From: Alphaproteobacteria bacterium
GTDB lineage: Bacteria; Pseudomonadota; Alphaproteobacteria; Rhizobiales; Aestuariivirgaceae
Assembly: GCA_024279045.1 (NCBI GenBank)
Contig: JAJRRZ010000262.1
Coordinates: forward strand, 1 to 18,397
Length of the DNA: 18,397 bases
Direction: 5' to 3'
The translations under genes and the position numbers were made by a program. Within the stretch, counting starts at the first letter, position 1. Each line of letters opens with the position of its first letter. Below the pieces are notes generated by a model. The model saw nothing but the letters and a program-made list of their open reading frames with translations, was not told where the DNA came from and searched no databases. Positions 7,152-13,371 of this stretch are shown here, piece by piece.

Positions 7152-7487
7152 TCATGTAGCGATGGAAACCGGTTCCTTCGTGGTGATGATGTGCTGCTCG
7201 CCGTCCTTGTCGGTGATGTCAATGGCGATAAAGCGTTCGTCGGCGTCATAGACCACCATGATCTTCTGCGGCTTGTGGATCATGTGGTCGATATCGCCGA
7301 CCCAGATTTGCACCATGTTGTTCTTCGGGTCATAGCTCAGACCCTTCAGCGGCACGTGCTCGGCCTCGATCTGATCGCCCAGAGTGGGGGCTTGCACTTC
7401 CACCTCCACTTCGCGCCCATCCAGGAGTTTCCACAGTTTCGCCAGTTCCTTGTCCCAGTCCTTGCGGTCGAGAATGATGGTTTTCAT
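7152..7487 (-). CDS. DUF5335-like small protein of unknown function
   Basis: 111-aa soluble protein with no signal peptide or membrane segment. It starts MKTIILDRKDWDKELAKLWKLL and continues with GREVEVEV, LGDQIEAEHVPLKGLSYDPK and a DHMIHKPQKI segment. I believe this matches the DUF5335 family (small proteins with the same LGDQ ... L.GISYDP ... DH.I..P pattern), for which no function is established; this is recall, not a search. The start has GGGGAGGG nine bases upstream. It follows the corrinoid-protein gene on the same strand after 114 bp, so read-through is possible, but the spacing is too wide to prove an operon. An imperfect hairpin (CAAAAC / GTTTTG, 7501-7522) sits just before its ribosome site. 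Confidence 0.6.
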   Translation of the reverse strand: MKTIILDRKDWDKELAKLWKLLDGREVEVEVQAPTLGDQIEAEHVPLKGLSYDPKNNMVQIWVGDIDHMIHKPQKIMVVYDADERFIAIDITDKDGEQHIITTKEPVSIAT

Positions 7488-7601
7488 GGCTGCACCCTCC
7501 CCAAAACTGCGTGGCGGTTTTGCTGTTGATCACAGCCTGCGGGGGCCACCAATGCAGATATGGGCAAGGGCAGAGGATGTTTCAAAGGAGTGGCGTGCCG
7601 C

Positions 7602-8306
7602 TCAGGTGCTGATGTTGTGCTTGCGCTGCATCAGTTCCTTCGCCGTGTCCACGGCCACCGCGGCGTCCTTGCAGTAGGCATCGGCCTGAATGGCGCGGGC
7701 GAAGTCCTCGTTCAGTGGTGCACCGCCGACCAGCACGATGATGTCATCGCGGATGCCTTTCTTTTCCAGCTCCTCGATGACCGTTTTCATGTAGGGCATG
7801 GTGGTGGTCAGCAGTGCCGACATGCCTAGGATATGCGGCTTGTGCTCGTCGATGGCGGCGAGGAACTGTTCGGCCTCGACGTTGATGCCGAGGTTGATGA
7901 CCTCGAAGCCGGCGCCTTCCATCATCATGGCGACGATGTTCTTGCCGATGTCGTGGATGTCGCCCTTCACCGTGCCGATGACCATCTTGCCGGCCTTCGG
8001 CGCTCCGGTTTCCACCAGCAGCGGGCGCAAGATCTCCATGCCGGCCTTCATGGCATTGGCTGCCAGCAGCACTTCCGGCACGAACAGGATGCCATCGCGA
8101 AAATCGTCGCCGACGATCTTCATGCCGGCCACCAGGGCCTTTGTCAGAATGTCGTATGGTGTCCAGCCGCGCTCCAGCAGGATCTCGACGCCCTCTACCA
8201 CCTCGTCCTTGAGGCCGTCGTAGAGATCGTCACCGATCTGTTCGGCCAGCTCCTCGTCGTTCAGGGAGCGCAGGTCAAGATCGTCGTCTTCGTTGTTGTC
8301 GCTCAT
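7602..8306 (-). CDS. Corrinoid (B12-binding) methyltransferase protein
   Basis: 234-aa cytosolic cobalamin carrier of the MtbC/MtmC/MetH-module type. After an acidic N-terminus come a helical cap domain (about 20-100) and a B12-binding Rossmann domain with GDIHDIG, whose H118 would be the axial cobalt ligand. The later GMSALLTTTMPYM and VLVGGAPLNEDFA blocks are standard for the family. Such proteins shuttle a methyl group on cobalamin between a substrate-specific methyltransferase and an acceptor such as homocysteine or tetrahydrofolate. No MttB-like donor methyltransferase or reductive activase is in the window, but a homocysteine S-methyltransferase lies about 1.8 kb upstream on the same strand. 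The ATG at 8304-8306 was preferred to an in-frame GTG at 8351, although its ribosome site (GGACGAA) is weak. Confidence 0.88.
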   Translation of the reverse strand: MSDNNEDDDLDLRSLNDEELAEQIGDDLYDGLKDEVVEGVEILLERGWTPYDILTKALVAGMKIVGDDFRDGILFVPEVLLAANAMKAGMEILRPLLVETGAPKAGKMVIGTVKGDIHDIGKNIVAMMMEGAGFEVINLGINVEAEQFLAAIDEHKPHILGMSALLTTTMPYMKTVIEELEKKGIRDDIIVLVGGAPLNEDFARAIQADAYCKDAAVAVDTAKELMQRKHNIST

Positions 8307-8388
8307 GCTGTTCGTCCGTGCCGGTTTCGCACATTGCCCCGGTGCTGACACAGCTTACGTGCCGGTGTTGCGGCATGTAAAGCAAAAG

Positions 8389-8408
8389 ACATAAAGAAGT
8401 CTTTATGT
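8389..8408 (-). terminator. Intrinsic terminator of the membrane-protein gene
   Basis: ACATAAAGA and TCTTTATGT form a 9-bp stem with a two-base loop (20 bases in all), more likely folding with a four-base loop. On the minus strand it is followed by CTTTTGCTTT. The stop codon of the 8403-9980 gene lies inside the hairpin. It separates that gene from the corrinoid-protein gene, which therefore probably has its own promoter in 8307-8388. A related hairpin occurs at 11514-11533. Confidence 0.65.
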
Positions 8409-9980
8409 GCCCTGTTGCGACGTGTTCATAGACGGTTTGACAGCCTGTGCCAATGGCGTGGGCGCGGGGATGTGCCTGGTCCGCGATGTTTTTCGCATTC
8501 CGGCAGTGTCCTGCACGGTGGGGGCGGCTGCATTGCTGGTTTTCAAGTCTGGCGATGTGGCATCCGGCACGGGAAACAGCTCCGGAAAGGCGAACAGCCA
8601 GGCATGGGGCAGTTGTTCCCCGGCATGCGCAAAGCTCCAGCGGCCATTCGCATTGATGGCCAAGGTGTTGCGCATGTCCGTCCAGGCAATGCGCCAGCGC
8701 CCCTGTTCGCGGCGCAACAGCAGCGGCAGACAATGAGATTGCGTCAGTGGCCAGCGGACGACGGCGCGGCTTCCTTCCACATGGGTCTGGAACGCGCCGC
8801 AGCCATGCCAGATGCTCCACAGGGTGTGCAGCTCGTCGCCAGCAAGGCGCAAGCCGACGCCCGGGCGGTAGCTGTCGGCGGTGAACAACGGCAGCCGCGG
8901 GTGGTTATCGCGCGCGCGCAGGGCGGCAAGGAAGGCGTGCACTGTCTTGCCCGGAGAGAACAGCCCGGCGGCCTCCTCGCGCCGCCAGTATTTGCGCGCC
9001 AACGTGGCGGTATGACGCTGCTCCAGGCTGGCCACGCGCTGACGGGTTTCATGATTTGTCATCATGTTCCATCCAACCCACATGGGCAGCAGCAGCATGG
9101 TGGCGGCGGCAGAGCTGGCGAGCAGCGTCCGGTGCCGGCGCAGGGGGCTGGACAGGGTGGCAAGAATGGCGCTTTTCTTTTTGTCGTTTCGTGTGTTTTT
9201 CGGTCTCTTCAGAGATTGATTCAAGTTGTTTGCAGACGGAAACATCTCCGCGCCAGCCGTGTCGAACAAGGGATGTGCACGCTTGCGCATGTTGCGCACA
9301 TGGGCGGGCAGGGTGGCCAACGGGTGGGCGCGCACGGCAATGCTGCCGCCACACAGCGGAATGGCCTGTTCGATGCGCTGGCAGTAGCGTTGCAGGCGGT
9401 CGCGGGCGTCGGGGCGGAAGTGCCATTGCCGCGGCTTCAACTCCAGCAGCAGTTCGAGATGCCGCCAGCGCGGAGCGCGGGCACAGCGCCGTTCGGCCAG
9501 CCAGGCGGCACGGATGTCATCGCGCCAGGGGGCGAGTGCCTGTTCGACAGCCTCGGCCAGCTCGTCTGCCGGCGCGCGATAGTCTTCGTCTCCGTTCACC
9601 TCGGCACGTTCCCTGCCGGCAGCCTGGTGCAGCGCGTGCATGCGCGTGAGTTCGTGGCGCAGCAACATGGTGTCGTGCGCCTTGCCAGGGCCATCCAGCC
9701 AGTCTTCCACACGCTGCGCTGCCAGGCCAAGCAGGGACGGGTCGCGCTCCACGGCGGCGAATAGCGCCAGCACGCCGCTTTCGTCCTTGCGCGCCAGCAA
9801 CAGCCAGCCACGCAGCAGGTCGGCGCGCGGGGGGCGTTCATTGTCGGGCAAGTCCTCGGGAAAGTGCTTGTCCAGCGATGCAGCGGCCTGTTCGTGCTGG
9901 CCGGATTGCAACAATCTTTCAACCTGGCGCAGAACATCCGCGCCTGTCTTCATGCGGGAAATGCATGCAGCAGAAAACAT
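8403..9980 (-). CDS. Unrecognised single-pass membrane protein with helical cytoplasmic half
   Basis: About 525 aa; I recognise no family. The N-terminal 230 residues are rich in Leu, Ala and Arg with repeated helical blocks (VLRQVERLLQSGQHEQAAA, LLRGWLLLARKDESGVLALF), resembling TPR-type helical repeats. A basic stretch (KRPKNTRNDKKKS, 258-270; RRHR, 281-284) precedes one transmembrane helix, LLASSAAATMLLLPMWVGW (286-304). This predicts the N-half in the cytoplasm and about 220 residues in the periplasm. The periplasmic part contains Trp-rich motifs and three cysteines or so but no catalytic signature I know. The start is uncertain: the ATG at 9978-9980 follows AAGGGGGT at a good distance, and a second ATG at 9951-9953 lacks a site. 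It lies between the homocysteine methyltransferase (114 bp upstream) and a terminator. Confidence 0.7.
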   Translation of the reverse strand: MFSAACISRMKTGADVLRQVERLLQSGQHEQAAASLDKHFPEDLPDNERPPRADLLRGWLLLARKDESGVLALFAAVERDPSLLGLAAQRVEDWLDGPGKAHDTMLLRHELTRMHALHQAAGRERAEVNGDEDYRAPADELAEAVEQALAPWRDDIRAAWLAERRCARAPRWRHLELLLELKPRQWHFRPDARDRLQRYCQRIEQAIPLCGGSIAVRAHPLATLPAHVRNMRKRAHPLFDTAGAEMFPSANNLNQSLKRPKNTRNDKKKSAILATLSSPLRRHRTLLASSAAATMLLLPMWVGWNMMTNHETRQRVASLEQRHTATLARKYWRREEAAGLFSPGKTVHAFLAALRARDNHPRLPLFTADSYRPGVGLRLAGDELHTLWSIWHGCGAFQTHVEGSRAVVRWPLTQSHCLPLLLRREQGRWRIAWTDMRNTLAINANGRWSFAHAGEQLPHAWLFAFPELFPVPDATSPDLKTSNAAAPTVQDTAGMRKTSRTRHIPAPTPLAQAVKPSMNTSQQGT

Positions 9981-10094
9981 CGCCTTCAACCCCCTTGTCC
10001 CACCAATGCGGGCAATATGACAAAGCGTCCTCACCGGGGGGTGAAGGGGTGTGGTTAGCGGAAGGTTGCCGGCGATGCTGTCTTGCGTCGATGC

Positions 10095-11126
10095 TTACCC
10101 GCGGCGGCGGCGCCGGCGGCGCGCGCCGCCCTCGCCATGGCCGTGGCCGTGGGCGCACTTGTGGCCGGTGGCCTGCTGGATGGGGCCGAGCCTGGCCTCG
10201 ACATCGGGGCGGGTGGGCCGTGGGCCGGGTGCATGGCCGTTCAATGCGCGCTTCATCTCCGCCACGTGCTCGAAGGTGTTGCCACAGCAGCCGCCAATGA
10301 TGCGCGCGCCGGCGTCCATGGCCATCTTCGCATAGACTCCGGCCAGCTCCACCGTGCCGGAATAGACGATCTCGCCGTCCTTGAACTCCGGCACGCCGGC
10401 ATTGGCCTTGGCCACAACGGTTGCCTCGGGCGCGGCTTCGGTCATCTCCAGCACGCCCAGCAGCAGGTCGGGTGCGCCGGTGCCGCAGTTGGAGCCGAAG
10501 GCAAAGAGGTTCTGCTCGGCGGCAAAGCCGGCCAGATCAGCCGGGCGCACGCCCATCATGGTGCGTCCGGCGGTGTCGAAGCTCATGGTAACCACCACCG
10601 GCAGGTCGGGCGCCACCTGGCGCGCCGCCTGCACTGCGGCCTGTGCCTCTTCCGTGGAGGACATGGTCTCGATCCACACCACATCCACGCCACCTTCGGC
10701 CAGCGCGGCGATCTGTTCGGCAAAGGCCGCCACGCCGTCCTCATATGCCAGCGTGCCGCCGGCGTTTTCGAAAATCTCGCCCGTCGGGCCGACGGAACCG
10801 GCTACCACCACCGGCCTGTCCGCCTTCTCTGCCAGCGCGCCGGCCAGCCGCGCGGCTTTCTCGTTCAGCTCGGCAACCCGGTCCTGCGCCTTGTGCAGCA
10901 TCAGCCGGTAGCGGCTGCCGCCGAAGGAATTCGTGAGGATGATGTCGGAGCCGGCATCGATGAAGCCCTGATGCAGCCACTGGATGATATCGGGCTTCTC
11001 GTCGTTCCACAGCTCCGGCGGATAGCCCGACTCCAGCCCCTTCATGAACAGGTTGGTGCCGGTGGCGCCGTCGGCCAGCAGCCAACCGCGCTCTTCCATC
11101 AGCTCCGGCAGGGATGTTCTGGACAT
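10095..11126 (-). CDS. Homocysteine S-methyltransferase (betaine/MetH-type, zinc-dependent)
   Basis: 343-aa cytosolic enzyme that transfers a methyl group to homocysteine to make methionine. Visible: N-terminal LLADGATGTNLFMKG (16-30), ILTNSFGGSRYRL (63-75), VVVAGSVGPTGE, and the zinc cysteines C214 (FGSNCGTGA) and C280-C281 (IGGCCGNTFEH) of the pfam homocysteine S-methyltransferase barrel. It lacks the folate- and B12-binding modules of full MetH, so it is either a betaine-homocysteine methyltransferase or the acceptor half of a split system using the nearby corrinoid protein. The tail is odd: after residue 320 it becomes His-rich (HKCAHGHGHGE) and ends ARRRRRRRG. The start at 11124-11126 has AAGGAG six bases upstream; the long open frame before it runs through the structured element at 11153 and is not coding. 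Confidence 0.88.
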   Translation of the reverse strand: MSRTSLPELMEERGWLLADGATGTNLFMKGLESGYPPELWNDEKPDIIQWLHQGFIDAGSDIILTNSFGGSRYRLMLHKAQDRVAELNEKAARLAGALAEKADRPVVVAGSVGPTGEIFENAGGTLAYEDGVAAFAEQIAALAEGGVDVVWIETMSSTEEAQAAVQAARQVAPDLPVVVTMSFDTAGRTMMGVRPADLAGFAAEQNLFAFGSNCGTGAPDLLLGVLEMTEAAPEATVVAKANAGVPEFKDGEIVYSGTVELAGVYAKMAMDAGARIIGGCCGNTFEHVAEMKRALNGHAPGPRPTRPDVEARLGPIQQATGHKCAHGHGHGEGGARRRRRRRG

Positions 11127-11152
11127 TGCATGCTCCTTGGCCACGTTCCTTT

Positions 11153-11319
11153 CTAGGCTCAGGACCCATAAATTTGCACGGCATCCCAAGCCATTTGCGC
11201 TGCATATCAGCGCCCTTTTGTCCTTGGAAATGCCTATGGGTATTCCCGGCGGACAAAAGAACACTGATTTTCAAGCAAATGACGCATCTGCCATGCCTCT
11301 TTATGAGGCCTGAGCCTAG
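11153..11319 (+). repeat. Structured tandem element, unit 1 (candidate RNA or palindromic element)
   Basis: A 167-bp unit that folds on itself from end to end. P1 closes it: CTAGGCTCAGG (11153-11163) pairs with CCTGAGCCTAG (11309-11319), extended by CC/GG and CATAAA/TTTATG (11167-11172 with 11300-11305). P2 is CATTTGC (11192-11198) with GCAAATG (11275-11281). A side hairpin GCGCTG/CAGCGC spans 11197-11213 and overlaps the end of P2. P3 is CTTTTGTCC (11215-11223) with GGACAAAAG (11251-11259), perfect over 9 bp. P4 inside it is GGAAATGCC with GGTATTCCC and a TATG loop. Strand is tentative. It lies 26 bp from the homocysteine methyltransferase start codon and could be its leader if transcribed leftward. 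No known family recognised. Confidence 0.75.
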
Positions 11320-11489
11320 GCTCAGGGCCTATAAATTTTCACACCATATGTGGTGTTTATGCTTCGTCTCAGCGCCTCATCGCCCTTGCACCCCTGGAAA
11401 TACCTTCAGGTACTACCTGCGGGCGCAAGGGCACTGATATTTCGCCTAAACGCCACATCTGGCATGCCTCTTTATGAGTCCTGAGCCTA
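11316..11489 (+). repeat. Structured tandem element, unit 2 (candidate RNA or palindromic element)
   Basis: A diverged second copy, head to tail with unit 1 and sharing the CTAG junction. P1: TAGGCTCAGG (11317-11326) with CCTGAGCCTA (11480-11489), plus TATAAA/TTTATG. P2: ATGTGGTGTTTA (11348-11359) with TAAACGCCACAT (11447-11458), 12 pairs including one G-U. P3: GCCCTTGCACCC (11382-11393) with GGGCGCAAGGGC (11421-11432), one mismatch. P4: GGAAATACC with GGTACTACC, loop TTCA. Sequence identity to unit 1 is high at the ends and around CACTGAT and CATCTG, yet stems are kept by paired changes. An alternative hairpin ACACCA/TGGTGT (11341-11356) competes with P2. The downstream neighbour is the 3' end of the PsiE-like gene, convergent to this strand. 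Confidence 0.75.
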
Positions 11490-11513
11490 AGCCCGCCAAA
11501 TAGAACAGGAGAG

Positions 11514-11533
11514 CATATAAAGCAATCTTTATG
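11514..11533 (-). terminator. Probable terminator of the PsiE-like gene
   Basis: CATATAAAG (11514-11522), loop CAAT, CTTTATG (11527-11533). On the minus strand the hairpin is followed by a pyrimidine-rich run ending in TTCTATTT. It lies 33 bp after the stop of the 11566-12168 gene. It resembles the 8389-8408 hairpin in sequence (CATAAAG...CTTTATG). Weak stem, so read-through into the tandem element is possible. Confidence 0.45.
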
Positions 11534-11565
11534 TTCTGTGGTTAGAAGCGATGATTGAAGCCTGC

Positions 11566-12168
11566 TCAGTCGTCATCTCTTGGTGCCTGGCGGCGCTGGC
11601 GGCTGGCAAAGCGGCCGATGCGCAATTGCGACTGGTAATCTGTGGGCGGTGATGGGAATCTGGCCGAGCCATAGCGCAGCAGCAACAGCGCCACCGCCAG
11701 CAGCAGCACTGCGCCAGCAACGTAGATTAGCTGCATCACGTCGCCACCATGTCCGGCTTCCAGTTTGCCCACTTCGCCAATGAGCAGCCGTGTCAGCGCC
11801 GTTACCGCCACATATACCAGAAAACGCACCGGCAGCCGCGATGTGCGGAAGTAGATGCCCACCATGGCGCCAATTTCCAGGTAGATGAACAGCAGCAGCA
11901 GGTCGGGCACGGTAACATGCCCCTTGGCGAAAATGAGCGTGAATTCGTATGCGGCTGCCCAGATTGTGGCTGCGCCTATGGCGAACAGGCCTATGTAGTG
12001 AAACAGGTCCACCAGCAAGTTGCCCAGCGGATCGATGTATTTCGCAATGTTGCGGTCTATCTGGCGGAACATGTGCGGCGGTGGCACGGAAACAGGCTGT
12101 TCCTGTTTTTGCGTGTCGTCCTTGCCATCCTTGTCCGCCGGTGTGTCCGGTTTCGTCTGGCGCACCAT
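11566..12168 (-). CDS. PsiE-family membrane protein
   Basis: 200-aa inner-membrane protein. A hydrophilic, charged N-terminus of about 35 residues is followed by four hydrophobic segments: LVDLFHYIGLFAIGAATIWAA, VPDLLLLFIYLEIGAMVGIYF, PVRFLVYVAVTALTRLLIG, and DVMQLIYVAGAVLLLAVALLL. The LLLFIYLEIGAMVGIYF and RFLVYVAVTALTR motifs are those of PsiE, a phosphate-starvation-inducible protein of E. coli whose biochemical role is not established. It is longer than E. coli PsiE because of its N-terminal and C-terminal (arginine-rich) extensions. The ATG at 12166-12168 has GGGGAT eight bases upstream; a TTG-initiated longer form from 12213 is possible but poorer. It is transcribed alone, between the tRNA region and the tandem element. 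No Pho box was seen. Confidence 0.75.
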   Translation of the reverse strand: MVRQTKPDTPADKDGKDDTQKQEQPVSVPPPHMFRQIDRNIAKYIDPLGNLLVDLFHYIGLFAIGAATIWAAAYEFTLIFAKGHVTVPDLLLLFIYLEIGAMVGIYFRTSRLPVRFLVYVAVTALTRLLIGEVGKLEAGHGGDVMQLIYVAGAVLLLAVALLLLRYGSARFPSPPTDYQSQLRIGRFASRQRRQAPRDDD

Positions 12169-12281
12169 TACCGAATCCCCATGCTTGCATTCCCCGCCGC
12201 CAGCATAGGCCAACGGACATCAAATGCCAATCTGTCTCAGCGCCATGAAAATGTGCAAACGCTCAAACCTGCTGTCCCGGA

Positions 12282-12302
12282 TTGCCAGGCTAAGCCCGGC
12301 AA
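12282..12302. repeat. Degenerate REP-like palindrome
   Basis: TTGCC A GG (12282-12289) and CC C GGCAA (12295-12302) pair over 7 bp with one A-C mismatch and a CTAAG loop. It resembles the element at 17173-17195 and the short intergenic REP-type palindromes common in alphaproteobacteria. It lies in the 271-bp gap between the PsiE-like gene and tRNA-Asp, in which I see no gene. Confidence 0.45.
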
Positions 12303-12368
12303 AGGCGAACGGTTTCGCATTTCATCAAGCCCATCATATTTGCTCCTTGTGAAAGTGCGCAAACGGGC

Positions 12369-12397
12369 TTGACTTGCTCGTGCACTGCGCCTAAGTC
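12369..12397 (+). promoter_or_regulatory. Possible promoter of tRNA-Asp
   Basis: TTGACT (12369-12374) and TAAGTC (12392-12397) are separated by 17 bases. The -35 is good and the -10 poor, and the implied transcript would start about 35 bases before the mature tRNA, a normal leader length. Confidence 0.4.
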
Positions 12398-12439
12398 ATG
12401 CAGCGTTCGCGCCGCGATTGGCGCACTGCACACTCTCAT

Positions 12440-12516
<77 letters not shown>

Positions 12517-12517
12517 C

Positions 12518-12564
12518 GCACGTTGTGCGCTTGACTTTTGCAGACGTAGCGAGTGCGTGGCAGG
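12518..12564 (+). repeat. 47-bp direct repeat downstream of tRNA-Asp, copy 1
   Basis: Begins GCACGTTGTGCGCTTGAC and ends GAGTGCGTGGCAGG; it matches copy 2 (12609-12655) at 46 of 47 positions. It starts two bases after the tRNA CCA. Its first bases form a GCAC-gtt-GTGC hairpin followed by CTTGACTTTT, which could end the tRNA transcript. Confidence 0.85.
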
Positions 12565-12608
12565 TTCCACGCCTTTCCACTGGCCGTCGGCTACGCATCC
12601 ATCTTGGC

Positions 12609-12655
12609 GCACGTTGTGCGCTTGACTTTTGCAGATGTAGCGAGTGCGTGGCAGG
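12609..12655 (+). repeat. 47-bp direct repeat downstream of tRNA-Asp, copy 2
   Basis: Second copy, 91 bp from the first, differing by one C-to-T change. Here the hairpin is longer (GCGCAC-gtt-GTGCGC, 12607-12621) and is again followed by TTGACTTTT. The 44-bp spacer between copies has no tRNA sequence. It may be the trace of an old tandem duplication in which a second tRNA was lost. Confidence 0.85.
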
Positions 12656-12988
12656 CAGCGTGTCTTTCTGTTGACAATGTGGTGTGCAGCCGGGTTGGCT
12701 GTGTTTTGATTTCCTGCTGCCCGGGAGGTTGATGGCAATCAGGCCTTGCCTGCTGGGTTGCCGCTTTCCACAGCGTTGCAAATATTCCGTTTCGCTGTTC
12801 CCAGTGGTGGCGTTTGCCTCTATTCTCCGAAACGAGCCGGTCGACGAGCAAGGCAGGCCGCACTCCGCATCGTGGGACGGGTGCGACACCTTGCACCCGC
12901 GCGCAAGACTTGCGAGTCGGGGCCGATTCAGCTAATCGAACGCGGACTTTGTGGCGGGGAGGGTCGCCGGGGGAGGAGGGAGCGCACC
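12656..12988 (+). promoter_or_regulatory. Leader region of the nuo operon
   Basis: 333 bp without a supportable gene. A perfect -35 box TTGACA lies at 12671-12676, but the hexamers 16-18 bases downstream (GTTGGC, TTGGCT) are poor -10s. A small hairpin CAGCC/GGCTG (12687-12701) followed by TGTTTTGATTT could instead be a terminator for upstream transcription. CGCAAG-A-CTTGCG near 12901-12914 is another short inverted repeat. The nuo promoter must lie here, but I cannot place it firmly. Confidence 0.35.
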
Positions 12989-13354
12989 ATGCACGATCTG
13001 CTGATGCAATATCTGCCGGTGGCAATTTTCATCGGCATTTCCATTGTCATCGGTTTTGCGTTGTTCCTGTCTGCCGTGGTCGTTGCGCCGTCCAATCCGG
13101 ACAAGGAAAAGAACTCCGCCTATGAATGTGGTTTCGACCCGTTCGATGATGCGCGCATGAACTTCGATGTGCGCTTCTACCTGGTGGCCATCCTGTTCAT
13201 CATCTTCGACCTGGAGGTGGCCTTCCTCTTCCCTTGGGCCATTACGCTGAAGGAAACCGGCCTGTTCGGGTTCTGGTCGATGATGGCATTCCTTGGTGTG
13301 CTGACCATCGGTTTCATCTACGAGTGGCGCAAGGGTGCGCTGGAATGGGATTGA
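12989..13354 (+). CDS. nuoA: NADH-quinone oxidoreductase subunit A
   Basis: 121-aa membrane subunit of complex I that helps join the peripheral arm to the membrane arm at the quinone site. Three hydrophobic helices are visible (FIGISIVIGFALFLSAVVV, FYLVAILFIIFDLEVAFLF, FWSMMAFLGVLTIGFIY). The conserved loop YECGFDPFDDAR (45-56) carries the cysteine that changes accessibility with enzyme state in homologues. Length is typical. The open frame extends upstream to 12746, but the ATG at 12989 follows a strong GGAGGAGGGAG site eight bases before it. First gene of the nuo operon; nuoB follows within 20 bp. Confidence 0.95.
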   Translation: MHDLLMQYLPVAIFIGISIVIGFALFLSAVVVAPSNPDKEKNSAYECGFDPFDDARMNFDVRFYLVAILFIIFDLEVAFLFPWAITLKETGLFGFWSMMAFLGVLTIGFIYEWRKGALEWD

Positions 13355-13371
13355 TTGAGGGAGGCAGGCCC

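Noticed and set aside
7501..7522. CAAAAC/GTTTTG inverted repeat as a terminator of the corrinoid-protein gene
   Set aside because: It lies next to the ribosome site of the next gene, has a large loop and no T-run on the minus strand; at most a weak regulatory hairpin.
8307..8402. Cobalamin riboswitch before the corrinoid-protein gene
   Set aside because: The 96-bp interval is too short and no B12-box-like sequence was found on the minus strand.
11127..11264. N-terminal extension of the homocysteine methyltransferase from the upstream open frame
   Set aside because: The extra 46 codons run through the structured element and lack family similarity; a good AAGGAG site supports the start at 11126.
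11153..11489. CRISPR array
   Set aside because: Only two long, diverged units with internal folding; no short identical repeats with unique spacers and no cas genes.
11153..11489. Hammerhead or other self-cleaving ribozyme
   Set aside because: CTGAT occurs in both units, but the CTGATGA...GAAA core of a hammerhead is not present in the right arrangement.
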